Shown here: one piece after another, positions 11,268-20,698 of the stretch
Layout of the letters: each line of letters opens with the position of its first letter
Position numbering within the stretch: the first letter of the stretch is position 1
From: Candidatus Krumholzibacteriia bacterium
GTDB taxonomy: Bacteria; Krumholzibacteriota; Krumholzibacteriia; G020349025
DNA: 64,000 nucleotides
Direction: 5' to 3'
Assembly: GCA_035649275.1 (NCBI GenBank)
Contig: DASRJW010000036.1
Location: forward strand, 31,030-95,029
Program-made: the position numbers and the translations under genes
The notes under the pieces: generated by a model
Told to the model about the DNA's origin: nothing
Database searches by the model: none
What the model saw: only the letters and a program-made list of their open reading frames with translations

Positions 11268-13594
11268 TACGCTCGGGTCCCGACGGCCTCGCCGCGGGGC
11301 CGCCCTCCCGACACGGGTTCGGGCAAGCGGAAGGTGAAACGGGGGATCGTTTCCAAGGAGCGGCCCTCGATGAGGGGATAGCACCAGCGGCGCATGGCGG
11401 GAATGTGCACGTCCACCCAGTAACGATGCCAGTCGTAACCATCGGCCTCGTAGGCGAAGGCGGCGCGCTCCTCGGCCGGCAACGCCGCCGAGAGGACGCG
11501 AATGTTCTCCGCCTCGAAGACGTGCTCGTTGTGCAGGATGAACGGCTCGTAGATCTCCACCAACTTGGCGATCCGGCCCACGGCGCGCTCGGCGCGCACC
11601 AGCTGGCTCTTGAGCGGCGTCGCCGCGAACAAGCGGCGCAAACCGCGGAGGATCGCCTTGTGGCTCGGAGCCGAGAGCGTTTGGTAGCGGCGCTTGGAGA
11701 CCGGGATGGCATCCATGCGGGCCTTCCACCACGAGCGATAGCCACGCTGCTCCATGTAGTGCTTGCGGTGCGCCAGGCCGGTGAGTTCGACGGCGCGCAG
11801 GATGTGCAGAGGATTGGTGACGGACGAAGCGATCTGGTAGACCGGCTCGTGACAGCGGCCGAGGAGCGCAGCGGCCACCAGCGTCATGCCCCGGCAAACG
11901 AGATCCACGGGGACCACATCGAGGCATTTGCGCTCGTTGGCGGGCAATTGCCGGAAGGTCGTTCCCAAGAGCCACGAAAGCGGCGCCGAGGTGTTGATGC
12001 CCTCGTTCCAGCCGACGAAGGGCTGCTCCAGCGAGGTCTCGACGATAGCAGGCCGCACCACCGCCAGGGGCACTCGCTCGCCATGCCGCCGCAGCAACGA
12101 TTCACCCAGACTCTTGGTGAAGGTGTAGGCGTTGGGCCAGCCCAGCTCGCGGGCGCGATGCCTGCCGGCTTCGGTGAGCACCTTGCGCAGCCAACCGAAA
12201 CGGGAACCGTTGCGTCCTTTGGCGGCGTCTCCGGTGGGGTCGCCGTCCGGGTCGCTGTCCAGCTCGGCGGCGAGCCGCGCATTGGGCGGCCATTGCCGCG
12301 CCGCCTCGATGCGCTGGTGCAGCTCCTCTCGCTCCTGGGCGGCGTCGAAGCCCGCGCGCGGTCGCGGCACGTAGTCGGCCGCCAAGGTCTCGGCGATGCG
12401 ACCCTCACGGTCACCGACGACGAAACAGGTGGACAGGTGCAGCAAGGCCGCGTGGTCGCTGCCGCGCACGAAATCGAGGACGTGGAGGGGCGCATCGACG
12501 TTGGCTGCGAGGGCGTTGCGCAGGTCGGGATTGAAGTCGGTGAGGCCCGAGCTGTTGACCACCACGTCCACCTGGAGGCGCAAGGCGGCCAGGACCTCCG
12601 GCGCCAGGCCCAGGCCGGGTTTGGCGACGTCGCCTTCGTGGACCTCGAGGCGCGAGCCGATGAAACGCGGCAGGTCGTCGCCGTGGCGCTCGTGCAGGCC
12701 GCGGAACACCGGACTCTCTTCCATCATCTTTTCGAAGCGCCGGCGTGCCGTGGTTCCCTGCTGCGGGCGGATCAAGAGATGGATCCTGCCGATCTCCGGG
12801 AGATGGGTGAGGACGTGGGTGAGCCACACCTTGCCGATGAAACCGGTGCCGCCGATGAGGAGCACCTGCTTCCCCGCCAAGGTCTCGCGCACGGACAATT
12901 GCTGCACCCGCTGCGCCCCAGGGAAGAAGACGACGGCGCGCTTCCTCGGCACCGGTGTCGCTTCCACCGGCAGGATGGCGCGCCGCAAGGTGTCCTTGTC
13001 CACGCCGAGATTCGCCGCCAGCTCTTCCATGCCGGCGCGGCCGTGCGGGTCGCGGCTGGCGAGCTTGGCGATGCCGCCGCGCGAGTGCACCACCGGTTCG
13101 AGCAAACGGCCGGTGGCGTGTCCATCGCGCCACTCCAAACGGTTGGCGATGAAGCGATCCACCCCGAGATGGCGGGCCAAGGGGCGCACCACGTGCTCCA
13201 ACCCCTGGCTGACGAGGACGACGGAATCTTCCTGCGCCATCGCACGGCGCAAACTTTCGATCCCGGGCTTCTTCAAACGGGGCACGAGAAAGAGCTGGAA
13301 GTATTCCTCCCCGAGCACATCGAGTCGATCACGGCTCATGCCGCGCGTCATCAGATGCAGCACGCGGCTCGACAACGCCGGCGAGGTCGTGTACAGGAGC
13401 ACGCGCCCGACCGAGACGGCGTAGAGCGCGGCGACGCGCTTCCAGCGTTCGGAATAGCGATAGGCGTTGCGCGCGAAGAACGCCAACGGTCCCACGGCGC
13501 CCAGATCGAGGAGGCAGTCCTCGACGCGCCAGACGGTCTCGTCCCGGGCAGGAGTGACCCTCAACACAGGCTGATGCTCTCCAGACGGGTTCAT
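11267..13594 (-). CDS. HAD-like domain fused to fatty acyl-CoA reductase
   Basis: 775-residue two-domain protein. Residues ~20-230 resemble a HAD-superfamily IB phosphatase: motif II is recognisable ([19 protein letters not shown] region), but the place where the nucleophilic DxD motif should be reads RVEDCLL, so phosphatase activity is probably lost. Residues ~240-775 are a male-sterility/FAR-type fatty acyl-CoA reductase: cofactor loop GGTGFIG (248-254) and active-site YTFTK (Y490, K494). FARs reduce acyl-CoA to fatty aldehyde or alcohol with NADPH. It is the first gene of the lipid operon and therefore a strong hint that a fatty alcohol, wax ester or ether lipid is made. Start at the ATG 13594 is not backed by a strong ribosome-binding site. 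Confidence 0.87.
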   Translation of the reverse strand: MNPSGEHQPVLRVTPARDETVWRVEDCLLDLGAVGPLAFFARNAYRYSERWKRVAALYAVSVGRVLLYTTSPALSSRVLHLMTRGMSRDRLDVLGEEYFQLFLVPRLKKPGIESLRRAMAQEDSVVLVSQGLEHVVRPLARHLGVDRFIANRLEWRDGHATGRLLEPVVHSRGGIAKLASRDPHGRAGMEELAANLGVDKDTLRRAILPVEATPVPRKRAVVFFPGAQRVQQLSVRETLAGKQVLLIGGTGFIGKVWLTHVLTHLPEIGRIHLLIRPQQGTTARRRFEKMMEESPVFRGLHERHGDDLPRFIGSRLEVHEGDVAKPGLGLAPEVLAALRLQVDVVVNSSGLTDFNPDLRNALAANVDAPLHVLDFVRGSDHAALLHLSTCFVVGDREGRIAETLAADYVPRPRAGFDAAQEREELHQRIEAARQWPPNARLAAELDSDPDGDPTGDAAKGRNGSRFGWLRKVLTEAGRHRARELGWPNAYTFTKSLGESLLRRHGERVPLAVVRPAIVETSLEQPFVGWNEGINTSAPLSWLLGTTFRQLPANERKCLDVVPVDLVCRGMTLVAAALLGRCHEPVYQIASSVTNPLHILRAVELTGLAHRKHYMEQRGYRSWWKARMDAIPVSKRRYQTLSAPSHKAILRGLRRLFAATPLKSQLVRAERAVGRIAKLVEIYEPFILHNEHVFEAENIRVLSAALPAEERAAFAYEADGYDWHRYWVDVHIPAMRRWCYPLIEGRSLETIPRFTFRLPEPVSGGRPRGEAVGTRA

Positions 13595-13708
13595 GGACGG
13601 TAGGCTGGCCCCCGGGCTGGACGTGCGTGAAAAACGTTCTACCGGGAACGGGTCACGCTAGCACGGCCTGGGAGGCGGCGCAAGAGGCGCCGGCGGGGAA
13701 GCCTGTTC

Positions 13709-15493
13709 CTAGTAGGCTTGCAGCTGCAGCACAATGCGGGTGTCTGCGGTCAAGGGAACCGTCGCCGCCGCCTGCGCGGCGCCAAAGCGCGCCGTGACTC
13801 GGTAAGGTGTTCGGAGGATCTTGTTGCCTCCCCCCGGCACGACGTCGAGGGTCACCATGTCCGGCAATGGATAGGTGGAGCGGCTGGTCAGGTCGTACTC
13901 GGCCAAGTCCGTGGCGATGGTTCCGGCGCTGCCCGTCGTGCCCCGATACACCAGCTCTCCGGCATTGTTCGTGATCTGTACCTCGGCGCCAGCGAGGGGC
14001 TGCGTGGCGCCGTGGGTCACCGTGAGCTCGAAGTGCCAGCCCTGAGCGATGTCCTTCTTCGCCCTGCCGTCGTACCAGCTGCCGGCGGCGTCGAATTCGA
14101 CCTCCATGCTCTCGAAGGCGGCGCCGTTCTCGTAGGTCGTGTGCTCGAAGAGGGCGGTGGAAGGCACCGAGGGATTGTCGCTGCGGATCGTCCGATAGGT
14201 CGGGTCGGCATCCTCTTTGCGGAAGGTGTTGCCGATGAAGCGAGGATAGCCGTCGGCGATGCCATAGCTGTCGGCGAGGAGGACGTTCGCCCAGTTGCTG
14301 ATGACGGTGTTGTGGCGGAACACGAGGGCGGGCGAACGGTTCCAGCACACCACCGCGATGCCCGCCGCCTTGGCCCCATCGCCATTCTTGTTCCTGGCGA
14401 TGATCACATTGTCCTCGAAGACGACGGCCGCAGTGGAATCAGGGAGTCCCACCCACAGGGCCCGCCCCCAGCTGTCCAGCCCCGGACCCAGGAGGTTCTT
14501 CTCCGCCCGGAGCAGGATGTGGTTCCGCCGCACGCGGACGTCGTCGGTGCCCCAGGTCATGCGGATGCCGGCGGCTCCGGTGTCGCCGTATTCCGTCCCC
14601 ACCGCGGTGCTCTGCACCTCGATGTCGTTGTCCAGGATGTCGCCGTGGTGGGCCTCGGCCACCGCACCGATGCCGATCGGGTGCACCCCTTCTCCGGTGA
14701 TGGTGTTGTGGTGCACGGTGAAACCGTCCACGGCAAAACAGACGATGGCGTAGGAGTTCGTCACCACACTGCTCACGTGGATCCTGTTGTAGGCGACCTC
14801 GCAGTCGTTGCCGGAACTGATCCCGACTTGTCGCGTTCGCCGGATGTCGTTGCCCCGGACGAGTCCGCCCGTGCCGCGGCTGATGTCGATCGCCGCGATC
14901 AGGGAGTGGCGGTTGAGCACCACCGTGCCCTGGTCCTCGATGATGTTGTCGCGGAGGGTGATCTCCGAAACCCACATGGCGCGGATCCCGTAGGTCTCGG
15001 GGGTACGATAGAGGAGCTCCACACCGGCAATGACGACCTGCGTCGCCCCGAGTGGGAAGCTGATGGGGTTCCAGCCCGTGCGTTGGGGATCGGTGGCCAG
15101 GCCGCCCGCTCCCTGGCGGATCGTCCCGGGCCCGCACACCACGATGTCGGTCGCGTTGTCGCGCTGGTGCACCACGCCATGGCACTCCGCGACGTCGTTC
15201 CGCTCCCCATAAGTCACGATGTGGCCGTTCAGATTGAGGGTGATGTGAGAGGCGGCGAGCTGGAAGGCGGTCTTGTCGGCGGTCACGTCGGCGACGAGTC
15301 GGTACTCCGTGTCGGCGACATCCAGGAGTCCCGGGGAATCGATGTCCACGACGCGGGCACGCTGCGGGAAGGGAAACTGCTGCGGTGGTTCCGTGATGCG
15401 TTGCGCCGGCGTCCCCTCGGGGAGCACGAATTCACAGGCAGGAATGAAGGCGATGGCCGCCAGGATGCCCGCTCGCACCGCCTTCCACCACAC
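13709..15493 (-). CDS. Secreted right-handed parallel beta-helix protein
   Basis: 594-residue exported protein. The body shows pectate-lyase-like repeats with recurring N-x-I/asparagine-ladder phrases (for example LRDNIIEDQ, VRGNDIRRT, VRRNHILLR, FEDNVIIAR, FRHNTVISN, FIGNTFRK), the pattern of NosD/Beta_helix families. The C-terminal ~120 residues form a beta-rich extra domain. A GTG at 15493 has GGAGG eight bases upstream and gives an N-terminus (WWKAVRAGILAAIAFIPAC) like a lipoprotein or Sec signal; a longer frame from 15535 is less likely. No catalytic residues can be assigned; it may bind or cleave polysaccharide. It is divergent from the DUF362 gene. Confidence 0.83.
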   Translation of the reverse strand: MWWKAVRAGILAAIAFIPACEFVLPEGTPAQRITEPPQQFPFPQRARVVDIDSPGLLDVADTEYRLVADVTADKTAFQLAASHITLNLNGHIVTYGERNDVAECHGVVHQRDNATDIVVCGPGTIRQGAGGLATDPQRTGWNPISFPLGATQVVIAGVELLYRTPETYGIRAMWVSEITLRDNIIEDQGTVVLNRHSLIAAIDISRGTGGLVRGNDIRRTRQVGISSGNDCEVAYNRIHVSSVVTNSYAIVCFAVDGFTVHHNTITGEGVHPIGIGAVAEAHHGDILDNDIEVQSTAVGTEYGDTGAAGIRMTWGTDDVRVRRNHILLRAEKNLLGPGLDSWGRALWVGLPDSTAAVVFEDNVIIARNKNGDGAKAAGIAVVCWNRSPALVFRHNTVISNWANVLLADSYGIADGYPRFIGNTFRKEDADPTYRTIRSDNPSVPSTALFEHTTYENGAAFESMEVEFDAAGSWYDGRAKKDIAQGWHFELTVTHGATQPLAGAEVQITNNAGELVYRGTTGSAGTIATDLAEYDLTSRSTYPLPDMVTLDVVPGGGNKILRTPYRVTARFGAAQAAATVPLTADTRIVLQLQAY

Positions 15494-15501
15494 GACCGCT
15501 T

Positions 15502-15506
15502 CCTCC
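15502..15506 (-). promoter_or_regulatory. Ribosome-binding site deciding the GTG start of the beta-helix gene
   Basis: GGAGG on the minus strand, eight bases before GTG 15493. Choosing this start places the hydrophobic signal segment immediately at the N-terminus. Confidence 0.6.
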
Positions 15507-15795
15507 ACGCCAACACGACAACCCTGGGCACCCATCCACCGGCGGGTTGCATTCTAACCCACGCGGGAGTCGTCGTACCACGATAGACACGGTAGCGTGC
15601 GCGGCGGCTCTTCAGCTGATCTGCGTTGGTGCTTCGTGCACACCGAAGAACATTCGGTGTCGAGGCCGTCGCTAGCGCACAAGACTTGCTTGCATGGAGT
15701 GTCAGGAACAGTCAGACTCAACGCACTTCGAGACGCCTCTCGAGTGCATCGGGTTCTCCCGAGGTCCAGGCGTCCCTGGGGTGGAGTGGGGCGGA

Positions 15796-17025
15796 ATGCG
15801 GGGAAACGAGAGAACGCTGGACGTCCTGAGGTTGGACCGCCGGAGCTTCCTCCAAACTCTGACCGCCGGTGTGGCCGGCCTCTTGGCAGGGGGAATCCCC
15901 TTCACCAGCAGGGCGGCGCGCAGCCTGGCTGCTGGCAATCCGCCTGCCCTCAGCGCGGTGCCCGCACATCGAGTCGTCCACGCCTACGACGCCGAGGCGA
16001 CCTCGTGGAATTTCAGCACCGGTTTCTACTACGACTATGTCGTCCAGGCCCGAGTGGATGCGTTAGTGGACCGGGCCATGGTGGAGCTCACCGACGCCCC
16101 CTCGCCCACCGATGCTTGGCGGCAGGTGCTGGCGCTCTACCGCCCGGGTGAGATCGTGGCGTTGAAGATCAACACCAACGACGTGAACTGGGGCCAGAAT
16201 CTGATCCTTTCCACCCCCGAGCTGGTGAGTTCCGTGGTCCGCGGGCTGAAGAGTGCGGGCATCCCCGAGCCCTCGATCCACGTCTACGACTCCACTCGGC
16301 CGGGCAGCGGCTCGATCCCGCAGCGGTACCGGGACAAGACGCACAACCGCTACCCCGGCGTCGTCTTCGTCGGCCCCGACGACAGCGGCTTCTCCGGCGG
16401 CTATCCCAACCAGGTCGTGAGCATGTCCAACATCGGCTGGTCCGGGCGTATCAGCGATGAGCTCTGCCGCGCCCAGCACCTGATCGCCCTGCCCGTTCTC
16501 AAGGCCATCCGGATCGATTGGGGCAACTCGGGAGCGCTCAAGCTGCATCACGGCACTATCGATACGCCGCAGGGCACGCACGTGCACCTGGTCAACGCCC
16601 GGGCCGCCACCAACCCGGTGGCCGCCATCTGCAACAACCCGCACGTCCGCGGCAAGCTGCGCCTCGTCGTCGCCGACGGTCTCTTCGGCATGTGGTCCGG
16701 GAAACACTTCGTGGGCCGGGGGGAGACGACCGATGTTCCGGCGCCCTGGCAGACCTTCGGCGGTGGCGCGGCCAACAGCGTGCTCGTCGGTGTCGACCCA
16801 GTCGCCATCGACTGCGTGCAGCTCGATCTCATCAACCGTGAACGGGCGCGGCGGGCGCTCACGCAGACGACGCACCCGCTCTTGGATGCCTGCGCCGAGG
16901 CCGGTCTCGGCATCCAGGAGCACTCCGCGACGCTCGACTACACGCAAATCGACTACCGTGGCCTCGGCGTGCCCACGCCGGTGGAGGCCCCGACCTGGGG
17001 CGAGATGAAGCGCCGCTTCCGCTGA
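15796..17025 (+). CDS. Tat-exported DUF362 domain protein
   Basis: 409 aa from the ATG at 15796, which has a GGAGTGGGG purine tract just upstream. The N-terminus carries a twin-arginine signal, DRRSFLQTL followed by a Gly/Ala/Leu hydrophobic stretch, implying export of a folded, possibly cofactor-bearing protein. The rest matches the DUF362 family: ALKINTNDV, later LPVLKAI..G.SGALKLHHG and VDPVAIDCV segments. No CxxCxxC ferredoxin motif is present, unlike many DUF362 members. Function is unknown. It stands alone, divergent from the beta-helix gene and convergent with the histidine kinase gene. Confidence 0.85.
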   Translation: MRGNERTLDVLRLDRRSFLQTLTAGVAGLLAGGIPFTSRAARSLAAGNPPALSAVPAHRVVHAYDAEATSWNFSTGFYYDYVVQARVDALVDRAMVELTDAPSPTDAWRQVLALYRPGEIVALKINTNDVNWGQNLILSTPELVSSVVRGLKSAGIPEPSIHVYDSTRPGSGSIPQRYRDKTHNRYPGVVFVGPDDSGFSGGYPNQVVSMSNIGWSGRISDELCRAQHLIALPVLKAIRIDWGNSGALKLHHGTIDTPQGTHVHLVNARAATNPVAAICNNPHVRGKLRLVVADGLFGMWSGKHFVGRGETTDVPAPWQTFGGGAANSVLVGVDPVAIDCVQLDLINRERARRALTQTTHPLLDACAEAGLGIQEHSATLDYTQIDYRGLGVPTPVEAPTWGEMKRRFR

Positions 17026-17176
17026 GCACCACCAAGTTCCTCTTCTTCACCTTGTACCCCAACGAATTCGCCGGGCGACAACCACCGTCACCGGCGTGGA
17101 CGCAGTGTCGGCGCTCCGGTTCTCGAGCCGGCACGGACAAGGCGGTCGCGTCCGGCACGGGTTTTTCTCTGTGGGG

Positions 17177-19105
17177 TCAGCGTGAGTCTCGGCCGCGCGG
17201 GGAGGGCCTCTTCCCGCGAGTGGCGGCTGCGTCCTGGTCCGCTGGGGGAGGTGCGGGGTGGACGTTGTCGGCGGGAGCGCTCGGGGCGGGAGGGGACTTG
17301 CTCGCCGTCGAACTGGGCGGGATGGCCGCGGGAGCCGGCTGGCCGCCGCTGGCGGGGGCAGCATCCGACTCGGACCAGGCGAGGAAGGCGCGCACGAAGT
17401 CGTCGCGGCGCTTCTCCACGTCGAAGCAACCGGCGATGCGCCAGCGCAACGCCGGGAGGTTCGACTCTGCTCCGCCCTCCACCTTCGACCAGCCGCGCGC
17501 GAGCCGTTGCAGCATCTGGTCGACTCCGGTTCTGTCCGTCATCGCCACCACCAGCCAGCGGCCGCGTCCGGCGGCGAAGACGAGATCGGTGCGCCGCGTC
17601 TGCCGGCCCAGGTAGTGCTCGATTTCCTTAAGCATCGTCTCGTCCGCCTCGGCTTCCGTGGCGGCGCGCAGCAGGGAGATGGTCCGGCCCGAGCGCGGTG
17701 TCGCGGTGACACGTTCCACGTACAGGGGCAGCAGGCGCTTCGGGTCGGCCACGAGAAGGCTGAAGGAGAAGACGCTGCCCTTGCCGACCTGGCTCTCGAC
17801 GTCGACGCGGCCGAAGTTCAGCTGCACCAGCTCGCGGACGATGGTGAGCCCCAGTCCGAAACCCTTGGTGCTGGAGCGCGTGCTGGTCTCCAGCTGCTCG
17901 AAGCAGCGGAACACGCGCTCCAGGTGTTCCGGGGCGATCCCCGGGCCATGATCCGCCACGCCGATGAGCACCTCGGCGCCGTCGCTGCTCCGCCGGCACC
18001 AAAGCTCCACTTCCTTGCCGGCTTCGGAGAACTTGATGGCGTTCACGCCCAGATTGACGATCACGCGCACGGCTTTGGCCGCGTCGCAGTACACCTCAGG
18101 CAGGCCGGGGTCGAGACGGACGACAAGTCTCACCCCGGCGGCGGCGGCCTTGCGCTCCAGCACGTCCCGGGCGGTTTCCACGATGTCCTCCGCCCGGCAG
18201 GTGCTGCGCGCGGCGACCAGGATGTTCGCCTCGAGGCTGCTGATGTCGACGACATCGTTCACCATGACGATGAGATCGTCGACCCGGGCGATGATCGTCT
18301 CCAGGTACTTGTACTGCTCCGGCGTGACGTCACCGACGAGCTCCTCCTTCATCGTGGTGGAATACTCGCGAATGACGGTGAGGGGAGTGCGGAACTCATG
18401 CGAAACGTGGCTCACGAACTCGTGGGCCATCTTGTTCAGCTCGCGCAGACGGGCGTTCTGGATCTCGGCGCTGCGCTTCGCGGCGGCCAGGTGCTGTTCC
18501 TGCCGGCTCGCCTCCCGCTTCTCTTCCTCCAGCTGACGCTCCAGCGTCGCGGCCACGGCTTCGAGGGTGCGCTCCACCTCGCGCCGCGCCACGATCTCCT
18601 CCTCCAACTCCTGCATGCCCCGGGTCATGACCTCGGCCTGGCGGTCGAAGCTCTCCACCTGCGCCCGCAGACCCAGATCCAGGGTTTTCTGCTGGGCGGA
18701 GAGTCGGCGCAGGCGCAAAGAGAGCAGCAGCACCAGCGCCAGCAGGGCGACCGGCGCCGCGATGAGCAGCGCCCAGTGCGTCGGTGCCCAGGGCCAGAGA
18801 GTCTCGAAGTCCGCGCCGAGCAGCGGTGCCAAGGCCACCGCCAACCCGGTAGTGGAAAGGAGGCTCGCGACCACGAGGGAAATCCAGGTGTGCAGGAGCC
18901 GGCGGTGGAGGGCAGCGCGCTGGGTTCCAGGCGGGGCGTCCTCGACCACCGTGACCGAGTCGTGGCTCGTTTCACCGTGTGGAAGGACGTCCAGGGAGGC
19001 TGGAGCCTCGGCGGGCTCCGCCTCTTCTGCCCCGGGAGGCGGCGCATCCGGTGGCGCTGCCACCGCCTCCCCCCGGGTCCGAAGCTCTTTCTGCCAGGTG
19101 AGCAT
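17177..19105 (-). CDS. Membrane sensor histidine kinase with extra C-terminal domain
   Basis: 642-residue sensor kinase. Two membrane segments (about 72-94 and 110-131) with only a short loop between them suggest it senses the membrane or an internal signal. A coiled coil (about 145-225) leads to the H-box VSHVSHEFRTP (H236), then N-box NLGVNAIKFSEAG, G1 ADHGPGIAP and G2 GFGLGLTIV. After the ATPase domain, ~130 residues (ISLLRAATEAEAD...TRRTDLVFAAGRGRWLV) look like a degenerate GGDEF fold lacking the GGDEF motif; this is my reading of the pattern. The tail is Pro/Ala-rich. I chose the ATG at 19105, because residues upstream of it look non-coding. A LuxR-type regulator starts divergently 446 bases away and is a plausible partner. 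Confidence 0.9.
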   Translation of the reverse strand: MLTWQKELRTRGEAVAAPPDAPPPGAEEAEPAEAPASLDVLPHGETSHDSVTVVEDAPPGTQRAALHRRLLHTWISLVVASLLSTTGLAVALAPLLGADFETLWPWAPTHWALLIAAPVALLALVLLLSLRLRRLSAQQKTLDLGLRAQVESFDRQAEVMTRGMQELEEEIVARREVERTLEAVAATLERQLEEEKREASRQEQHLAAAKRSAEIQNARLRELNKMAHEFVSHVSHEFRTPLTVIREYSTTMKEELVGDVTPEQYKYLETIIARVDDLIVMVNDVVDISSLEANILVAARSTCRAEDIVETARDVLERKAAAAGVRLVVRLDPGLPEVYCDAAKAVRVIVNLGVNAIKFSEAGKEVELWCRRSSDGAEVLIGVADHGPGIAPEHLERVFRCFEQLETSTRSSTKGFGLGLTIVRELVQLNFGRVDVESQVGKGSVFSFSLLVADPKRLLPLYVERVTATPRSGRTISLLRAATEAEADETMLKEIEHYLGRQTRRTDLVFAAGRGRWLVVAMTDRTGVDQMLQRLARGWSKVEGGAESNLPALRWRIAGCFDVEKRRDDFVRAFLAWSESDAAPASGGQPAPAAIPPSSTASKSPPAPSAPADNVHPAPPPADQDAAATRGKRPSPRGRDSR

Positions 19106-19550
19106 GGTGCCTTTCGTGCCCCAGGGGCAGCGGTGCGCGTGGAGAACTCCAGCGCGCGACGACCCCCCGCCTTCCCCGTGCAGGGGCAGCAACGCCCAGG
19201 CCAAAAACTCGATGGTGTGATTACCAGGAAACGAAAAAATCGATACCCTGGGTGGCCCTGGGGGAAGGCCGCGGGGCCTGACGAGAGGGAAGTGCCTCTC
19301 TCGGCAGGCGAGTGCTGGCGGGTCGGCGCAGGCCTGCTCCTCCCGCCGCTGGAAACGGCGCCGCCGCGAGCGAGCGTGTGCGAATCCGGCGCTGGAATCC
19401 GTTTCTCCCCAGGGGGAGGCTGGCACTCTCCTGGTCCGAGCGTCCAGAAGACGTGCTGTGCCCGGAGTTGCCGGACCGCTTCCTCCACCGGCGCCGCTCG
19501 GGCCGCGTCGCCGCGCTGCCAGGGTTCATGGTGCGGAGGCAGAGGCAAGC
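19106..19550. other. Divergent intergenic region between histidine kinase and LuxR-type regulator
   Basis: 445 bases without a convincing gene. It includes a conspicuous AT-rich patch (about 19203-19246, with runs AAAAA and GAAAAAAT) in otherwise GC-rich DNA, and a short inverted repeat CGAGAG...CTCTCG (19282-19287 with 19298-19303). Promoters of both flanking genes probably lie here. Confidence 0.5.
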
Positions 19551-20150
19551 ATGCGGATTCTGGTCGGCAAGAATCACCCGTGGGCCGTGAACGCGGCAGC
19601 GCCGCCCGAGCCCGGCGCCGTCGTGCGCAGCGAGCTCGAAGAGACGATCGCCTTGCTGCAGCAGGCCGCAGCGGAGAACGCCGACGCGGTGGTCCTCCAA
19701 GCCGCCATCCAGGAGCCCGGTGCAGGCCACGCCGGCGAAGCGGCGCCGCAGCCGCGCAGCCTCGTCCTCTGTCTCCATCCCCTGACGGAGCCACTGGAAG
19801 TGCAGTCGATCGTGTCGACCGCTTGCGCCTTTCTCCTCGCCGCGGCGAGCCCGGACGAAGTGGCGCGGATCGTGACCGAAGTGCACCCGCGTCGCTGCGT
19901 CGGCGCCAGCCTTCCGCCTGCCCCCGGACCAGCAGCAGCGACGGCCGGGCTGGAGGAGCTGAGCGCGCGGGAGAAGTTCGTCTTGACCTTGCTGGCGCAA
20001 GAGAAGACCTCGAAGGAGATCGCCGGCATTTTGGGTCTTTCCGCCCGCACCGTGGACGCGCAGCGCTCCGCTCTCATGAAGAAGCTCGGTCTGCAGAGCA
20101 CGGTGGGCCTGGCCTGTTATGCTGTGAGGACCGGTCTCGTCGGCCCATGA
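19551..20150 (+). CDS. LuxR-type HTH response regulator-like protein
   Basis: 199 aa from the ATG at 19551 (GGAGGCAGAGG upstream). The C-terminal ~65 residues are a GerE/LuxR helix-turn-helix: LSAREKFVLTLLAQEKTSKEIAGILGL then SARTVDAQRSALMKKL. The N-terminal ~130 residues begin MRILVGKN and have the length of a receiver domain, but no conserved acidic pocket or phospho-acceptor Asp is evident, so it may be an atypical, phosphorylation-independent receiver. It is divergent from a histidine kinase and upstream of the small lipoprotein/radical SAM pair on the same strand, which it might control (inference). Confidence 0.83.
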   Translation: MRILVGKNHPWAVNAAAPPEPGAVVRSELEETIALLQQAAAENADAVVLQAAIQEPGAGHAGEAAPQPRSLVLCLHPLTEPLEVQSIVSTACAFLLAAASPDEVARIVTEVHPRRCVGASLPPAPGPAAATAGLEELSAREKFVLTLLAQEKTSKEIAGILGLSARTVDAQRSALMKKLGLQSTVGLACYAVRTGLVGP

Positions 20151-20318
20151 AACGCGCACAGCGCGCCCCTCGGGCGTCGGTAGGGGGACGCCGGGCCGCA
20201 CCCGTGTCGAACATCCGTCACTAGACAAGTGGACTGCATTGCGAAGTGCAGCGGATGGGCATTCAGTCTGTTCATTCCGTTCCCCGTTCCATCTCCCATA
20301 GCAAAGCGGAGGAGGGCC

Positions 20319-20660
20319 ATGCACAAGCCACTCGGAGGATTGGTATCGAGTCTCGTCTTCGTCCTCGCCTGCGAGGATGCCTCCGGGCCGCAGCGAGCGG
20401 CCACGGCGAAGATCGACGCGCAGGGGGGAAGCGATGCCGCCGTCGCCTGCCCCCAAATCGTGCAGTTCGACCCCGAAACCGGACGGATCACCATTCTCGA
20501 CCCGCAGCTCAGCAACCAGCTTCGCGACTTCTACGGGGTGAAACCTGGCGCTGCCGGCTCGGGCGAGGCGGTCATCGTTTTCTTCGGTGGCGCGGAGAAG
20601 GCCGGGCAGGACGGTGACTCGATCACCAATGCAGGGACGATCGTGAACCTGCGCTGCTAG
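20319..20660 (+). CDS. Small putative lipoprotein upstream of a radical SAM enzyme (possible peptide substrate)
   Basis: 113 aa from the ATG at 20319, preceded by GGAGGAGGG. The N-terminus (MHKPLGGLVSSLVFVLAC) is a signal peptide ending in a cysteine, consistent with a lipoprotein, though the lipobox VLAC is not perfect. The mature part has two further cysteines, one in VACPQIV and one as the very last residue. I recognise no family. Only 38 bases separate it from the radical SAM gene and the two probably form one transcript, so it is either a substrate for radical SAM modification or merely a neighbour. The C-terminal cysteine and Gly/Ser-rich stretches are the features to check for a thioether-bridge precursor. 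Confidence 0.65.
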   Translation: MHKPLGGLVSSLVFVLACEDASGPQRAATAKIDAQGGSDAAVACPQIVQFDPETGRITILDPQLSNQLRDFYGVKPGAAGSGEAVIVFFGGAEKAGQDGDSITNAGTIVNLRC

Positions 20661-20683
20661 GGCGTCGTCACCGCACCGTCTGC

Positions 20684-20689
20684 AGGAGG
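20684..20689 (+). promoter_or_regulatory. Ribosome-binding site implying a CTG start for the radical SAM gene
   Basis: AGGAGG lies nine bases before CTG 20699. Downstream codons are open and give a typical radical SAM N-terminus, whereas the first ATG/TTG in frame (20759-20762) sits only a few residues before the first cluster cysteine. Confidence 0.55.
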
Positions 20690-20698
20690 CAAGGGGCC

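Noticed and set aside
17258-20224. Very long open frame on the plus strand opposite the histidine kinase
   Set aside because: It runs antisense through a clear kinase gene; its composition (Arg/Gly/Ala/His-rich) and lack of motifs are typical of the non-coding frame of GC-rich genes.
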